Source: Streptomyces sclerotialus
GTDB lineage: Bacteria; Actinomycetota; Actinomycetes; Streptomycetales; Streptomycetaceae
Assembly (NCBI GenBank): GCA_000719105.1
Contig: JODX01000001.1
Span: 310,001-374,000, forward strand
DNA: 64,000 nt
Direction: 5' to 3'
Program-made: the position numbers and the translations under genes
Part shown: piece after piece, positions 42,316 to 53,692 of the stretch
Numbering within the stretch: position 1 is the first letter of the stretch
How the letters are laid out: every line of letters begins with the position of its first letter
The notes under the pieces: generated by a model
The model's database searches: none
Told to the model about the DNA's origin: nothing
What the model saw: the letters and a program-made list of their open reading frames with translations, nothing else

Positions 42316-44420
42316 CCGCCGTGACCGCTGTCACCGACCGCACGGACCACGCCGACGACGGAGGAAGGGGAGGGGAGGACACCGGGGAGGCCGTCCCGGG
42401 CGGCCCCTCCGGGAGCACCGGTGAAGGCGGCGGCGGTCGGGGGACCGCCCACGCGCGCGTGCGGCGCGATGCCCCCGCCACGCACGCCGGCGGGACGGCC
42501 GGACGCTCCTACGCCTGCACACGAGGCACCGCCGGGGCCCGTACGGAGGGCGCCGCCACGGAGGGCGCCGCACCAGCCCGTACGGACGCCGGGGTGGACA
42601 GCCGTACGGACGGCGGAAGCCGCCACTGGGACGACGGGCTGATCGCCCGGCGCATGAGCGGGACCGAGGAGCAGACCAGGGAGCGGACCGGCGAGCACGG
42701 CGCGGAACGGGCTCCCGAACAGGTCCCGGAACAAGCCCCGGAACGACCCTCGGAACAGGCCCCCGAGCAGGCGGCCCCGGCGGAGACCGGGCGGGCCGGC
42801 GCGCAGACGATCACCCCCCTCGCCGAGGACGGGCCGCTGCGCGCGCGGCTCGACGATCTGCGGGACCTCGTGGGGGTCTCCCGGGCACAGCTCGACAGCC
42901 GGACCCTCGCGGAGGCGGGACGCGTCCTGGACGAGGCGGCCGCGCGGCGCAGGCTCTCCGGTCAGCACACCGTCGTCGCCCTCGCGGGCGCGACCGGCAG
43001 CGGCAAGTCGACCCTCTTCAACGCGCTCGCCGGTACGGCCCTCTCGGACACCGGGCTCCGCCGGCCCACGACGGCCGCGCCCATCGTGTGCAGCTGGAGC
43101 GACGGCGCGGCGACCCTCATCGACCGGCTGGGCGTCCCGGGACGGCTGCGGCGGCGCCCGCTGGAGGGCGTGGACGGGGACTCGGAGCTGCGCGGGCTGG
43201 TCCTGGTGGATCTGCCCGACCACGACTCCGCGGCGGTGCAGCACCGCGAGCAGGTGGACCGCATCCTGGCGCTCGTGGACGCCGTCGTCTGGGTCGTCGA
43301 TCCGGAGAAGTACGCCGACGCCGTCCTGCACGAGCGCTATCTGCGGCCCCTGGCGGGTCACGCGGAGGTGATGTTCGTCGTCCTCAACCAGGTGGACCGG
43401 CTGCCCGGGGAGGCCGCCCACCAGGTCCTCGACGACCTGCGCAGACTGCTCGACGAGGACGGGATCGCCCTCGGGGAGTACGGCGAGGCGGGCACGACCG
43501 TGCACGCGGTGTCCGCGCTCACCGGCGACGGGGTCGGGGAACTGCGCGAGGCGCTCGGCAGGTTCGTGACGGAGCGGGGCGCCCCGGCCCGCCGGATCGC
43601 CGCCGATCTGGACGCGGCCGTCCGGCGGCTGCGGCCCGTGTACACGACCGGGGAGCACGTCGGGCTCGGCCAGGAGGCGCGCGACGAGTTCGCCGCCCGG
43701 CTGGCGGACGCCGTCGGCGCCACGGCCGCGGGCGAGGCGGCCGAACGGGCCTGGCTGCGCACGGCGAACCGCGCGTGCGGCACGCCGTGGCTGAGGCTGT
43801 GGCAGTGGCTCAAGGACCGCTGGGAGCCCCTCACCGGGCGGCTGGTCGTACCGGCGTCCGAGGACGCGGAGGTCGCCGCCCGGCAGTGCGTCGAGCAGGC
43901 CGTGCGCACGCTCTCCGACCGGGCCGCCGCGGGACTGCCGGAGCCCTGGGCGCTGGCCGTCCGCGAGGCCGCCCTGCGCGGCTCCCGAGGGCTGTCCGAG
44001 GAACTGGACGAACTGGCGGCGCGGGCCGGGCGGCCCCGGGAGCGGCCGCCGCGGCCCGGCTGGTGGCCGCTGGCGGCCTTCGCCCAGGTGGTCATGACGG
44101 TCCTGCAGGTGATCGGAGGGCTCTGGCTGGTGGGGCAGATCGCCGGGGTCCTGCCGCCCGACCTCGGAGTGCCGGCGCTGCTGATGGCGATGGGCATCGT
44201 CGGCGGTCCGGCCGTCGAGTGGGGCAGCAGGGTGGCGGCGCGCGGCCCGGCCCGGCGGTACGGGCTGGAGGCGGAGTGCCGGCTGCGGGAGGCGGCGGCC
44301 GGCTGCGGGAGGACGCGGGTACTGGATCCGGTGACGGCGGAACTGCAGCGGTACCGAGAGGTGCGGGAGCAGTACGGGAGGGTGCTGGGGGCGCTGCAGC
44401 CATGCGGTGAGCTGGGGTGA
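42312..44420 (+). CDS. Membrane-associated GTPase (YfjP/dynamin-like), second of the pair
   Basis: A 702-residue protein. Residues ~1-170 are low complexity, including the Glu/Pro/Gln run [18 protein letters not shown] (~136-153). GTPase: G1 [34 protein letters not shown]3 [11 protein letters not shown]4 [13 protein letters not shown]5-like [10 protein letters not shown]. Near the C-terminus two hydrophobic segments ([40 protein letters not shown]) should insert in the membrane. The ATG at 42312 overlaps the partner's stop. The N-terminal extension varies widely in such proteins and the true start could be further in. Confidence 0.87.
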   Translation: MTAVTAVTDRTDHADDGGRGGEDTGEAVPGGPSGSTGEGGGGRGTAHARVRRDAPATHAGGTAGRSYACTRGTAGARTEGAATEGAAPARTDAGVDSRTDGGSRHWDDGLIARRMSGTEEQTRERTGEHGAERAPEQVPEQAPERPSEQAPEQAAPAETGRAGAQTITPLAEDGPLRARLDDLRDLVGVSRAQLDSRTLAEAGRVLDEAAARRRLSGQHTVVALAGATGSGKSTLFNALAGTALSDTGLRRPTTAAPIVCSWSDGAATLIDRLGVPGRLRRRPLEGVDGDSELRGLVLVDLPDHDSAAVQHREQVDRILALVDAVVWVVDPEKYADAVLHERYLRPLAGHAEVMFVVLNQVDRLPGEAAHQVLDDLRRLLDEDGIALGEYGEAGTTVHAVSALTGDGVGELREALGRFVTERGAPARRIAADLDAAVRRLRPVYTTGEHVGLGQEARDEFAARLADAVGATAAGEAAERAWLRTANRACGTPWLRLWQWLKDRWEPLTGRLVVPASEDAEVAARQCVEQAVRTLSDRAAAGLPEPWALAVREAALRGSRGLSEELDELAARAGRPRERPPRPGWWPLAAFAQVVMTVLQVIGGLWLVGQIAGVLPPDLGVPALLMAMGIVGGPAVEWGSRVAARGPARRYGLEAECRLREAAAGCGRTRVLDPVTAELQRYREVREQYGRVLGALQPCGELG

Positions 44421-44661
44421 TGCCTGGGTGGTGGGGTGGGGCGATGCCTCGGTGATGGGGTGAGGCTTCGCTCGTTCGGGTGGCGGAGTTGTCCACAGGC
44501 CGGGGGTTGTGCACAGGGCTCGGCGGCGTCGGACCGGCGGAGGCAGTCTGATCCCGCGGCGACCGTGGGCGGACACGGTCCTCGCAGCGGACACAGCCGT
44601 ACGGGACGGGCCCGTACGTGGATGCGCCCGGCCCCGGAGCCGGGCGGAGGAGGGGATCGCG

Positions 44662-45141
44662 ATGAACGAGACGACGCTGTGCGTGGTGGGGAACGTGGCC
44701 ACCCGGCCCGTGTGCAAGGAGACGGCACTCGGCACGTCGGCCCGGTTCCGGCTGGCGGTGACGTCGCGGTACTGGGACCGCGAGAAGAACGAGTGGACGG
44801 ACGGCCACACCAACTTCTTCACGGTATGGGCCCGGCGCACGCTCGCGGCGAACGTGTCCTCGTCGGTGTCGGTGGGCGACCCGGTGGTCGTCCAGGGCCG
44901 GTTGAGGGTGCGGACCGAGCGGACGGAGGAGGGCGAGAGCCGCACCTGGGCGGACATCGACGCGACGGCGATCGGCCACGATCTGGCGCGCGGTACGTCG
45001 GCGTTCCGCCGCACCGCCAGGACGGAGCCGAGCACCGGCACGGCGGCACCGCCACCACCGGAGCCCAACTGGGAGACGGCGCCCGCCGGCCGGCCGGAGG
45101 CGGTCGGCCGACCGCAGGCGGAGCACGCCGCAGTGATGTGA
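44662..45141 (+). CDS. ssbB: Single-stranded DNA-binding protein, SsbB type
   Basis: A 159-residue SSB: OB fold MNETTLCVVGNVATRPVCKE, FRLAVTSRYWDREKNEWTDG, HTNFFTVWARRTLAANVSSS, GDPVVVQGRLRVRTE. The C-terminal tail is Pro/Ala-rich and ends HAAVM instead of the acidic DDDIPF tip, so protein-partner contacts made by the main SSB are lacking. This tail-less form is the second Streptomyces SSB (SsbB), linked to chromosome segregation during sporulation. GAGGGGATC precedes ATG 44662; the longer upstream frame is non-family. Confidence 0.93.
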   Translation: MNETTLCVVGNVATRPVCKETALGTSARFRLAVTSRYWDREKNEWTDGHTNFFTVWARRTLAANVSSSVSVGDPVVVQGRLRVRTERTEEGESRTWADIDATAIGHDLARGTSAFRRTARTEPSTGTAAPPPPEPNWETAPAGRPEAVGRPQAEHAAVM

Positions 45142-45418
45142 CGTCGGGTGCGGTTCGACCGGCCTGACCGGACTGCGGCTTATCGGGGGAAGCGTTGTGG
45201 ACGCTCCCTATGCAGGTCGGCATAAGCGCAGCTCATGGCACGTGTGAACAGCCTGTGCAAGCGATAACGATTCCGAGTCGGATCGGTCGTCCGACCTCTT
45301 GACAGGGAGGAGGGGTGCGCCGCTCTCCCTAGGATGCCGGGCATGGCTCACGGGGCTGTTGGTGCCGGTGGTGCCTGTTCGCCACTGCGACAACGGATCC
45401 TGCTCGAAGGGGAGTTCT

Positions 45419-46852
45419 GTGTTTTCTTCGTTCTCCGCGCCGGTCGCGCGCAGCCGGGGCGCCGCCCGCCTCGCCGCCGCGACACTTGCGTCCGGGATCG
45501 TCGTCGCGAGTGGTCTCGTCACCGCGGGTCCGGCCGCCGCCGACGAGGCCCTGCAGAACCCGGGCGGCGCCACCGCCACCATGGGCGGCCTGGAGACGTA
45601 CGGGGACGCAGTGGTCCACGAGGACGGCGGGCAACGGACGGTCTCCGCCGGGCTGTTCGAGATGTCCGTCGAGGACGGCGGCACGCTGCAGACCTACTGC
45701 ATCGACCTCGACAACCCGACACAGCAGGACGCCAGGTACCGGGAGACCCCCTGGAGCGGTACCTCGCTGAACGGCAACAAGGACGCGGGCAGGATCCGCT
45801 GGATCCTGCGGAACTCCTACCCGCAGGTCAACGATCTCGCGGCGCTCGCGGAGAAGGCCGGGGCGGCCGGCCTCACCGAGCAGGACGCGGCGGTCGGCAC
45901 CCAGGTGGCCATCTGGCGCTACTCGGACGGCGCCGACGTACGGGCCGTGGAACCGCAGGCCGAGAAGCTCGCGGACTATCTGGAGAAGAGCGCGCGGAAC
46001 CTGGCGGAGCCGAAGGCGTCCCTCACCCTCGATCCGCCCGCGGTCTCCGGCCGTGTCGGGGAGCGCCTCGGGCCGGTCACCGTCCACACCGACGCGAACT
46101 CCGTGACGGTGACCCCGTCCGCGGACGCGGCGGCCGAGGGCGTGCGGGTCGTCGACGAGGACGGTGAGGCCGTCACCACCGCGCGCGACGGCAGCCGGCT
46201 CTACTTCGACGTGCCCGAAGACGCCGCGGACGGTTCGGCGGGGCTGACCGCGCAGGCCTCCACCACGGTGCCCGTCGGCCGCGCCTTCGCCTCCGAGACC
46301 CGCAGCCAGACGCAGATACTCGCGGGTTCCAGCGAGTCCACGGTCTCCGCGACGGCCACCGCGAACTGGGCGGCGACGGGTCCGGTACCCGCGCTGTCCG
46401 CCGAGAAGAACTGCGCCGCGGGCGGACTGGACATCACGGCGGCCAACCAGGGCGACGAGCCCTTCACCTTCGAGCTGATGGGCACCGAGCACACCATCGC
46501 CGCCGGGGCGACCGAGAAGGTGACGGTCCCGCTCCAGGAGGACCAGGCGTACGACTTCACGATCACCGGGCCCAACGGCTTCGAGCAGCGGTTCAAGGGT
46601 GTGCTCGACTGCGCGACCGAGACCGTTGCCGAAGAGGGCGGCGACAAGGTGCAGACGCTCACCGAGCCCACTCCGGCCACGGCGGCCGGCCCCTCCACCG
46701 GGGGCACCGACCTCGCCGAGACCGGCAGCTCCGGGGCGACCGTCCTGATCGGGGGCGCGGCGATCGCGCTGGTCGTGGTCGGCGGCGCCGCGCTGCTCCT
46801 GGCCGGCCGGAAGAAGGCCCCGGCGAAGGACGGCACCCCCACCCGGGAGTGA
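45419..46852 (+). CDS. TQxA thioester-domain surface protein with LAETG sortase signal
   Basis: A 477-residue wall-anchored protein. Signal peptide ~1-42 (RLAAATLASGIVVASGLVTA). The thioester domain runs over ~50-190, with Cys in QTYCIDLDN and the TQxA motif in VGTQVAIWRYSDG; in this family the Cys and Gln side chains form an internal thioester that can bind a partner covalently. Beta-sandwich repeats follow. The C-terminus has TDLAETGSSG, a hydrophobic helix and AGRKKAP, a class E sortase signal like that of the long chaplin. GTG 45419 with AAGGGGAG upstream is preferred over the open frame from 45299. Confidence 0.92.
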   Translation: MFSSFSAPVARSRGAARLAAATLASGIVVASGLVTAGPAAADEALQNPGGATATMGGLETYGDAVVHEDGGQRTVSAGLFEMSVEDGGTLQTYCIDLDNPTQQDARYRETPWSGTSLNGNKDAGRIRWILRNSYPQVNDLAALAEKAGAAGLTEQDAAVGTQVAIWRYSDGADVRAVEPQAEKLADYLEKSARNLAEPKASLTLDPPAVSGRVGERLGPVTVHTDANSVTVTPSADAAAEGVRVVDEDGEAVTTARDGSRLYFDVPEDAADGSAGLTAQASTTVPVGRAFASETRSQTQILAGSSESTVSATATANWAATGPVPALSAEKNCAAGGLDITAANQGDEPFTFELMGTEHTIAAGATEKVTVPLQEDQAYDFTITGPNGFEQRFKGVLDCATETVAEEGGDKVQTLTEPTPATAAGPSTGGTDLAETGSSGATVLIGGAAIALVVVGGAALLLAGRKKAPAKDGTPTRE

Positions 46853-47072
46853 TGAGCGCGACACATCCGCGTCGGGCCCGGCCCCGGCCCCGGCCGTACG
46901 GCACCGATCCTTGGCAACTCAACAGCGAGTGACCGCACGGTGACCCCGTGCGAGCGGCCGTCCGCGGCGGCCCCCTGGAGGCCCCGGGATCCGGTTTCCG
47001 TCGGAGGGTGGCCGTGCGGCAAGATGGGTGGTACTGCCCACTGCCAGATATCAAGCTGCCGGACGGTTTCTC

Positions 47073-48737
<1,665 letters not shown>

Positions 48738-48739
48738 TC

Positions 48740-49171
48740 TTGCGGCATCTCTACCGCTGCCCGCTGCGCTGGGCGGACATGGACGCGTACGGCCACGTCA
48801 ACAACGTGGTGTTCCTCCGCTACCTGGAGGAAGCCCGTATCGACTTCCTGTTCCGCCCGGACAAGGACTTCCAGCAGGGTTCCGTGGTGGCGCGCCATGA
48901 GATCGACTACAAGCGCCAGCTCGTCCACCGGCACACCCCGGTGGACATCGAGCTGTGGGTCACGCGGATAAGGGCGGCGTCCTTCACGCTCGCCTATGAG
49001 GTCAAGGATCCGGACCAGGTCTACGTCCGGGCCTCGACGGTGATAGTGCCGTTCGATTTCGAGGCGCAGCGTCCGCGTCGGATCACTTCCGAGGAGCGCG
49101 AGTTCCTGGAGGAGTACATGGACGACGCGGCCGGTACCGGTGCCGACGGGGACGAGGCCGTCGCGGCATGA
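48740..49171 (+). CDS. Acyl-CoA thioesterase (4HBT hotdog fold)
   Basis: A 143-residue single-hotdog thioesterase. WADMDAYGHVNNVVFLRYLE has the catalytic Asp and the GHVNN loop of the 4-hydroxybenzoyl-CoA thioesterase family; VVARHEIDYKRQLVHRHTPV and YVRASTVIVPFDF follow. The start is set at TTG 48740, two bases after the ettA stop; the frame open further upstream lies in ettA. The next gene overlaps by ATGA. Acts on acyl-CoA in the cytoplasm; substrate not determinable. Confidence 0.87.
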   Translation: MRHLYRCPLRWADMDAYGHVNNVVFLRYLEEARIDFLFRPDKDFQQGSVVARHEIDYKRQLVHRHTPVDIELWVTRIRAASFTLAYEVKDPDQVYVRASTVIVPFDFEAQRPRRITSEEREFLEEYMDDAAGTGADGDEAVAA

Positions 49172-49845
49172 CGGTGCTCCACCTGGCCGACGACGGGGAG
49201 GCGGCCGACCTGGCCGCCTTCCTCGGCCGGCTGATCCACTACGACCGGGCGGCCGCGGTGCGGCTGCAGGCGGCCGGGACGAAGCTCGCGGTGTTCGGGC
49301 GGCCGCCGTCGTTCGAGGTTCTCGCGATCCGGGCGGTGCGGCTGGCGAAGCCGTACGAGAACGGGCTCGACGACATCCTCGACGTGACGGTGTCCGCCGG
49401 TGAGCTCCTGGAGTCCGTCGACGAGGCGGCGGCCACGGCGGTGGTGCCCTCCGCGGTCACCGGACCGCCGTGGGCCGGGGTGCTGCCCCCGCGCGGCGGC
49501 TGGCGCCCGGAGCCCGGGCTGCCGGCGCCGGACGCCGTCCGCACGACGGTCGCCGCGGTGGTGGCGGAGTTCCGGTCGCGTACGGGTGAGCTGCCGGCGG
49601 AGCGGCGTACGCGGGCGGAGCTCGACCGGATCGGGCGGGAGATCTGGTCCCGGCCGGTCGGCGACACGAACCTCCCGGTGCGGGCCGCGCACGCGGCACA
49701 GGCCCTGGGCTTCCTGCGCCCGGGCACGAGTGAGCTGAGGCTCTTCTCGTCGGGTGCGTGGCTGAGGCTGCGCACGCCGTACGGGTCGATCGCCGTGCGC
49801 CGGGCGGGACTCGGCGCCCTGGACGTCAGCGTGCGCCGCGCCTGA
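49168..49845 (+). CDS. Conserved actinobacterial hypothetical protein
   Basis: A 225-residue soluble protein: AAFLGRLIHYDRAAAVRLQA, AVFGRPPSFEVLAIRAVRLA, VTGPPWAGVLPPRGGW, and LGFLRPGTSELRLFSSGAWL. No signal, membrane segment or catalytic motif seen. The pattern recalls conserved actinobacterial proteins always found beside the thioesterase and ettA. Its ATG overlaps the thioesterase stop (ATGA). Function unknown. Confidence 0.82.
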   Translation: MTVLHLADDGEAADLAAFLGRLIHYDRAAAVRLQAAGTKLAVFGRPPSFEVLAIRAVRLAKPYENGLDDILDVTVSAGELLESVDEAAATAVVPSAVTGPPWAGVLPPRGGWRPEPGLPAPDAVRTTVAAVVAEFRSRTGELPAERRTRAELDRIGREIWSRPVGDTNLPVRAAHAAQALGFLRPGTSELRLFSSGAWLRLRTPYGSIAVRRAGLGALDVSVRRA

Positions 49846-49868
49846 CGTCGGTTCCGGTTCGCTGCCGG

Positions 49869-50828
49869 TCAGCCGGTGGTGCTGTCGTCGGGCCAGATAC
49901 CGATGTGGTCCCGTTCCAGTTCGAGGGCCACCCGGTCGCGCATGCCGAGGGCCTCGGTGTACTCGGCGGGGAGCTGGAGGCGGCCCGCGCGGTCGAGCAT
50001 GGCGTACTCGCGGGCGACGACCGCCTCCTCGCCGGTGGCCGCGTCGACCTCGGTGCGGCGGAGGACCTCCGTGGAGGTGCGGCCGTCGCGGATGGCGACC
50101 GTGCGGCGGACCTCGCCGGCGACCGCCTGGTCATGGGTGACGATCACGATGGTGGTGCCCAGGCGTTCGTTGGCGGTGCGGAACGCGGCGAAGATCTGTG
50201 CGGCGGTGTGGGAGTCGAGTTCGCCGGTGGGTTCGTCGGCGAGCAGCACCTTCGGTGCGTTGGCGAGGGCGACAGCGATGGCGACCCGTTGCTGCTGGCC
50301 GCCCGACATCTCGTGGGGCCGGCGGTCGCGGCAGTCGGCGACCTCCAGCAGCTCCAGCAGTTCCAGGACGCGTGCGGCGCGGGCCCGGCGGCGGGTACGG
50401 GAGCCGCTGAGCTGCAGGGGGAGCGCCACGTTCTGGGCGGCGGTGAGGTAGGGGAGGAGGTTGCGCGAGGTCTGCTGCCAGACGAAGCCGACGATCTCCC
50501 GCCGGTAGCGGAGGCGGTCCCGGGCCGTCATCGTCAGCAGGTCACGGCCGGCGACGCGGGCCGCTCCCGCCGTGGGGGTGTCGAGCCCGGCGAGGATGTT
50601 CATCAGGGTCGACTTGCCGCTGCCGGACGCGCCGACCAGCGCCATCAGCTCGCCGTCGCGCACGGTGAGGTCGAGGCCCTGAAGCGCCTGGACCTCCACC
50701 TCGTCCGTGGTGAAGACACGGACCAGCCGGTCACAGGTGATCAGGGCGTCATGACCGTAGGCGGGGCGGTCGCGGTGGGACGCGGCGCGGTGGGCGAGGT
50801 CGGCGAAGGTGGGGCCCGTGGTGGTCAT
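49869..50828 (-). CDS. ABC transporter ATP-binding protein (MacB/LolD type) with AbrB-like tail
   Basis: A 319-residue ATPase. Walker A LVGASGSGKSTLMNILAG, Q-loop FVWQQTSRNLLPY, signature EMSGGQQQRVAIAVALA, Walker B VLLADEPTGELDS, His switch VIVTHDQAVAG. Beyond the ABC fold, residues ~275-319 (YAMLDRAGRLQLPAEYTEAL, GMRDRVALELERDHIGIWP) look like a SpoVT/AbrB-type swapped-hairpin domain. It is the last gene after two giant FtsX-like permeases and should power them. ATG 50828 with GGGAG upstream; the upstream frame extension lacks family features. Confidence 0.88.
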   Translation of the reverse strand: MTTTGPTFADLAHRAASHRDRPAYGHDALITCDRLVRVFTTDEVEVQALQGLDLTVRDGELMALVGASGSGKSTLMNILAGLDTPTAGAARVAGRDLLTMTARDRLRYRREIVGFVWQQTSRNLLPYLTAAQNVALPLQLSGSRTRRRARAARVLELLELLEVADCRDRRPHEMSGGQQQRVAIAVALANAPKVLLADEPTGELDSHTAAQIFAAFRTANERLGTTIVIVTHDQAVAGEVRRTVAIRDGRTSTEVLRRTEVDAATGEEAVVAREYAMLDRAGRLQLPAEYTEALGMRDRVALELERDHIGIWPDDSTTG

Positions 50829-50916
50829 GAGGCGGCTCCCGGGATGGTCGGCGCAGAGGGACGCGGGGGCAGGGGCGCAGGGGTGCACGGGGGCGAGGGC
50901 ACAGGGGAAATCGGGG

Positions 50917-53691
50917 TCATCGGGGGTCCCCCGCTCTCAGCTCCCGCACGGCTCCCCGTCTCCCCGTCCACCAGGCCTGTGCCGCCGCGACGCCCGTGGT
51001 CAGGGCGATGACGGCGAGCGCGGGCAGGAGCAGGGACCACAGGTCCGGGCGGAGGAGGGTGTCGGCCGGTGCCGAGGAGAGCGCGTCCCCGAGGGCGACG
51101 GCAGTCAGGTCGATGCCGGGGGCGAGGAGCCGTACTGCGGCCCAGCCCGTGAGGACGCCGCCCACGGCGGCCGGCAGGGCCTGCGGGAGTGACTCGAGGA
51201 TCAGCAGCCGGCGGCCCTGCGCGCGGGTCAGGCCCATGGTGCGCAGCCGGGCCAGGAGGGCGCGGCGTTCGGGCGCCGCACGGACCAGGGTGAGGACGAG
51301 GGCCAGCGCGGTGTAGGCGGCGGCGGCCGTGAGGGCCGCCGCGAAGACGCGTTCGGCACCGGACTGCAGGGGGGAGTCGACGTATCGGTCCCGCGTCTCC
51401 GACCGCAGACGGACACTCGTGTCCGGGCCGGCCAGCGTGCGCAGCGCCGCCCCGTCCAGGCGGTCACCGGTCACCAGCAGGGTGGTGGGCCGTGCGTCCC
51501 GCGGGGCGAGCCCGGCGCGGTCCACCACCAGGAACTCGGTGCCGAGCACGGCCGGGGTCGACTCCCGGACCAGGACGATCCGCACCGTGGTGACCCTGTT
51601 GTTCCCCGTGCGGACGGTGAAGGGACGGGAACCGAAGCGGTCGGCGAGGGCCGGGGACGCGAGCGCCGGAAGGGCGGCTTTCGACGACTTCGGCGACGTG
51701 AGGCCGGACGCGGGGAAGGCACCGAGACCGGTCCGGCGCGCGAGTTCCGCGTACGCGTCGGGGTCGACGCCCGCCACGGGTACCGTCGCGCCGGCGTCGT
51801 CCGGGTGTGCGTCGTCCGTGATGCTCACCGGGGTGACCGCCCGTACACCGGAGGCGCGCCGTACCCGTTCCGCCAGGCCGGCGGGGAGTGGCCCCGATGC
51901 TCCGATCCGGGCGTCCGCGCCCGTCGCCGACATGGCCGCGCGGTCGCGGATGTCGGCGACCCCCGCGAGCATCGAGCCGCCGAACGCGGCGGTCGTGAGG
52001 GCGGTCAGCAGGGCGAGGAGCGGGAGGAGGGCGGAGGCGGACGTACGGCCCGCGCGGGCCAGCGACAGATGCGCCACCGCGCCCCGCAGCCGTCCGGCCG
52101 GACGCGCCAGCCGGCGCAGCGGGAGCGGATACAGCCGCACCAGCAGCAGCGCGGCGACGACCCCCACCAGCACCGGGGCCAGCGAGACCAGAGGGTCGGC
52201 GGAGGCCGCGGACGCGCCGGCCGCTGTCGCCTCGGCCGTACCCCCCGACGCGGCCGATGAGCCCGTGTCCCCGGCAGTCCCCCTCCCGCGGAGGGCCAGT
52301 ACCGTACCCAGCGCCAGCACCACCACCGTGAGTTCGGCGACCGTGCGGCGCCGCGACGGGCGTACGGAGGCCACGTCCTCCCGCGCGCCGTGGAGCCGTA
52401 CGACGGTGTGGCGGGCCGCCGCGCGCAGGGGCAGGGAGGCGCAGGCGACCAGGGTGACCGCGGTCGCGGCGGCCACGGCGTACGCGTGACGTCCCGCGGG
52501 GACCGCGAGCAGGGCGATCGCCAGACCGGCCGCGCCCGCGGGCACCGCGACCACCGCGGTCTCGGCCAGCAGCCGCCCCGTGAGACCGGGCAGGGACGCG
52601 CCGCGGGCGCGCAGCAGGGTCAGTTCCGCCCGCCGACGGTCCGCGGCGAGGCCGCCCGCCATGACCAGCACGACGGCCGCGACGGTTCCCGCGCCGAACG
52701 CGGCGACGGAGACCAGCGGGGCGATGCCGGAGCTCAGGTGCTGGTGGGCGGCGAGCACATCGTCGAGGTCGGTGGTCGCGAACGTCGCGTCGTCGGTGCC
52801 CGCACGCACCGCCCGCAGACCGGGACCGGAGACGAGCGAGGCCAGGGAGGAGGAGAGCCGGGGCAGATCGTGGGCGGTCAACGGACCGGAGTCCGGGGCG
52901 AGCTGCCAGTAGGCCCAGGGCTCGCCCTCCGTACCGAGCAGGGCCGGTGCCGCGTCCGGGGCGAGGAGCAGGGCACCGAGCCAGTAGATGCTCTCGGGGC
53001 CCGCGTCGGGCACCCGCATCAGGGTCGGGGTGCGCAGCAGGGGCTGTGTCGACCAGTAGGCGCCCCGGGGGTCGCGCGGGGTGACGATGCCGGTGACGCG
53101 GACGGCGAGGGGCCCGCCGGGACGCGGGACGTGGATCACCGAGCCGACCTCGATGTCCAGCTTCCCGGCCGTCTCGGCGGTGACCGCGGCCTCCACCGTG
53201 GCGGTGGCCGCGGTGACGGTCCCGTCCGTACGCGGCAGCCGCCCGGTGCGTAGCCGGGAGTGGTCGGCGAGGCCGCTGCGCGCGTCGAGCGACATCCGGG
53301 CGGGCAGCCCGTAGGGCCGGGGCAGCCAGGGGTCGGTGGTGACGAGGGGGTCGGTGGTGCGGACGCCGTGGGCCGACTGGGCGCGGTCCACGGTGAGGGG
53401 GCGTTCGACGGCGTCCAGGATCTTCGTGTACCACTCCCCGAGGGCGTCCGCGCGCAGGGACGACTCCTGCTCCTCGGGCGGGAGCCCGCTCACGACCGGG
53501 GACGCGTGGAACTGCACGGTCGTCCGGTGGGGCGGCGCCTCGGCGACGGTCCGGCGCAGACCCGCGTCCCCGTACCGGTCGACCGCGCGCGGGAACGCGG
53601 CCGCCAGGCACGCCGTCAGTGCCACCAGCAGGGCCAGCGCACAGGCCGCCCCGGGAGCGGCCTGCAACCGCACACGCACCCACGGACCCAT
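50917..53691 (-). CDS. FtsX-like ABC permease, second of a pair
   Basis: A 924-residue membrane protein of the MacB/FtsX permease class: helix near the N-terminus (AACALALLVALTACLAAAFP), a ~300-residue extracytoplasmic domain (SPVVSGLPPEEQES; HVPRPGGPLAVRV), then FtsX helices (LVSVAAFGAGTVAAVVLVMA; RRAELTLLRARGASLPGLTG), a second outer domain and a final FtsX block (ERRALLARLRTMGLTRAQGR; LLLPALAVIALTTGVAAAQA). ATG 53691 has GGGAGG upstream and begins one base after the stop of the first permease. Probably forms a heterodimer with it. Confidence 0.88.
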   Translation of the reverse strand: MGPWVRVRLQAAPGAACALALLVALTACLAAAFPRAVDRYGDAGLRRTVAEAPPHRTTVQFHASPVVSGLPPEEQESSLRADALGEWYTKILDAVERPLTVDRAQSAHGVRTTDPLVTTDPWLPRPYGLPARMSLDARSGLADHSRLRTGRLPRTDGTVTAATATVEAAVTAETAGKLDIEVGSVIHVPRPGGPLAVRVTGIVTPRDPRGAYWSTQPLLRTPTLMRVPDAGPESIYWLGALLLAPDAAPALLGTEGEPWAYWQLAPDSGPLTAHDLPRLSSSLASLVSGPGLRAVRAGTDDATFATTDLDDVLAAHQHLSSGIAPLVSVAAFGAGTVAAVVLVMAGGLAADRRRAELTLLRARGASLPGLTGRLLAETAVVAVPAGAAGLAIALLAVPAGRHAYAVAAATAVTLVACASLPLRAAARHTVVRLHGAREDVASVRPSRRRTVAELTVVVLALGTVLALRGRGTAGDTGSSAASGGTAEATAAGASAASADPLVSLAPVLVGVVAALLLVRLYPLPLRRLARPAGRLRGAVAHLSLARAGRTSASALLPLLALLTALTTAAFGGSMLAGVADIRDRAAMSATGADARIGASGPLPAGLAERVRRASGVRAVTPVSITDDAHPDDAGATVPVAGVDPDAYAELARRTGLGAFPASGLTSPKSSKAALPALASPALADRFGSRPFTVRTGNNRVTTVRIVLVRESTPAVLGTEFLVVDRAGLAPRDARPTTLLVTGDRLDGAALRTLAGPDTSVRLRSETRDRYVDSPLQSGAERVFAAALTAAAAYTALALVLTLVRAAPERRALLARLRTMGLTRAQGRRLLILESLPQALPAAVGGVLTGWAAVRLLAPGIDLTAVALGDALSSAPADTLLRPDLWSLLLPALAVIALTTGVAAAQAWWTGRRGAVRELRAGDPR

Positions 53692-53692
53692 G

